Below, piece by piece: positions 4,987 through 5,697 of a stretch of 5,697 nt of DNA; position 1 is the first letter of the stretch, and every line of letters begins with the position of its first letter. The stretch is from Thermoleophilia bacterium (GTDB lineage Bacteria; Actinomycetota; Thermoleophilia; Gaiellales; Gaiellaceae): positions 1 through 5,697 of the forward strand of contig JAOUEK010000153.1 of NCBI GenBank assembly GCA_029858755.1. The letters are read 5' to 3'. The notes beneath the pieces are model-generated. The model was not told the origin of the DNA and did no database searches. It saw only the letters and a program-made list of their open reading frames with translations. Made by a program: the position numbers and the translations under genes.

Positions 4987-5697
4987 ATGAACCTCGCGCA
5001 GAGCCTGCTCGCCGCGTGCGAGCGCCACCCCGAGCTGGAGGCCTTCCCCGGCATCTCCTACAGCGAGCTCATGCCGCGCGTCCGCAGGATCGCCGGTGGG
5101 CTCGACATCGCGGCGGGGGAGCGGGTGGCGACGGTGCTCGACAACAGACTCGAGACCGCGCTGCTCTACTGGGCCGCCCAGTGGGCGGGCGCGGTGTTCG
5201 TCCCGCTCTCGTGGCGGCTCTCCGACGAGGAGCTCGACTACTGCGTCCGCGACTGCGGCGCCCAGGTCGTGCTCGGCGACGCCGACCCGCTGCCCGACGG
5301 CGCGGAGCACCCGGGAGCCCTCGACCGCGACCCGGGCGAGACGTCGCTGATGCTCTACACCTCGGGCACCACCGGCCGACCGAAGGGCGTCCCGCGCTCG
5401 CACGCCGCCGATCGCGCCGGCGGCTGGTCGCAGGCCCTCCAGCACGGCTACCTCTGGGGCGACCGCACGCTCGGCGTGATGCCGCTGTACCACACGATGG
5501 GGATCCACTCGCTGCTCGCCATGCACCTCGTCGGCGGCTGCTTCGTGCCGCAGGCCCGCTGGGACGCGGGCGAGGCGCTCCGACTCGTCGAGGAGCAGCG
5601 GATCACGTCGCTGTACCTCGCGCCCACCCTCTTCCACGACCTCGTCTCGCACCCCGACCTCGAGCGGCGCGAGATCGCGTCGATCCGGGCTCTCGGC
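4987..5697 (+). CDS. Acyl-CoA synthetase / AMP-dependent CoA ligase (3'-truncated by the window edge)
   Basis: The visible 237 codons encode the start of a class I adenylate-forming enzyme, which activates a carboxylic acid with ATP to an acyl-AMP and then to a CoA thioester. The phosphate-binding motif is LMLYTSGTTGRPKGVPRSH (121-139), with K133 in the usual PKG position. The following MPLYHTMGIH (165-174) is the second conserved patch, and QRITSLYLAPTLFHDLV (204-220) matches the 'T...aPt....l' strand of the family. The segment between VVLGD (94-98) and the phosphate loop looks short for the family. The C-terminal hinge and lid domain, with the catalytic lysine, lie beyond the window. ATG 4987 is supported by GGAGGAGGG. 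The acid substrate is not readable; aryl, 4-hydroxybenzoate-like or fatty acids are all possible. A putative operator shared with the hydroxylase operon lies 54 nt upstream, suggesting one catabolic programme (inference). Confidence 0.93.
   Translation, partial: MNLAQSLLAACERHPELEAFPGISYSELMPRVRRIAGGLDIAAGERVATVLDNRLETALLYWAAQWAGAVFVPLSWRLSDEELDYCVRDCGAQVVLGDADPLPDGAEHPGALDRDPGETSLMLYTSGTTGRPKGVPRSHAADRAGGWSQALQHGYLWGDRTLGVMPLYHTMGIHSLLAMHLVGGCFVPQARWDAGEALRLVEEQRITSLYLAPTLFHDLVSHPDLERREIASIRALG

Overview
The window is very GC-rich, its real reading frames strongly prefer G or C at the third codon position, and three of its genes use GTG starts. This fits a high-GC bacterium, most likely an actinobacterium. 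Nothing in the sequence fixes the taxon more closely. Every gene I can support is on the + strand and the gaps between them are short (58, 79 and 106 nt), so no gene-free stretch exceeds 300 bases.

Left part (1-1131): the end of a small DUF1858-like protein with a CxxC pair, possibly cut by the left edge, followed by a two-domain cupin protein whose C-terminal domain carries a complete metal-binding motif. Centre (1211-4880): a tightly coupled three-gene operon in the order large-medium-small, encoding a molybdenum hydroxylase of the xanthine dehydrogenase / CO dehydrogenase superfamily: molybdopterin-binding subunit, FAD subunit and 2x[2Fe-2S] subunit. Both junctions are GTGA stop/start overlaps with a Shine-Dalgarno (SD) sequence inside the preceding gene. 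Right part (4987-end): the first 237 codons of an acyl-CoA synthetase (AMP-binding) gene that runs off the right edge.

Electrons would pass from a hydroxylated substrate at the Mo-pterin centre of the large subunit, through the two [2Fe-2S] clusters of the small subunit, to FAD on the medium subunit. The large subunit lacks the AYxCSFR loop of form I CO dehydrogenase and carries a xanthine-dehydrogenase-like NRGFGGPQ loop. The FAD subunit lacks the cysteine-rich insert of 4-hydroxybenzoyl-CoA reductase. The best reading is a hydroxylase of unknown, probably organic or heterocyclic, substrate, with the ligase activating a related acid as its CoA thioester. The substrate cannot be read from the sequence.

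The most notable non-coding signal is a pair of 23-nt imperfect palindromes, one upstream of the hydroxylase operon (1143-1165) and one upstream of the ligase (4910-4932). They match at 22 of 23 positions when one is reverse-complemented, and even the central spacer is conserved. I infer a shared operator joining the operon and the ligase gene into one regulon. A second, unrelated perfect inverted repeat directly abuts the first site.
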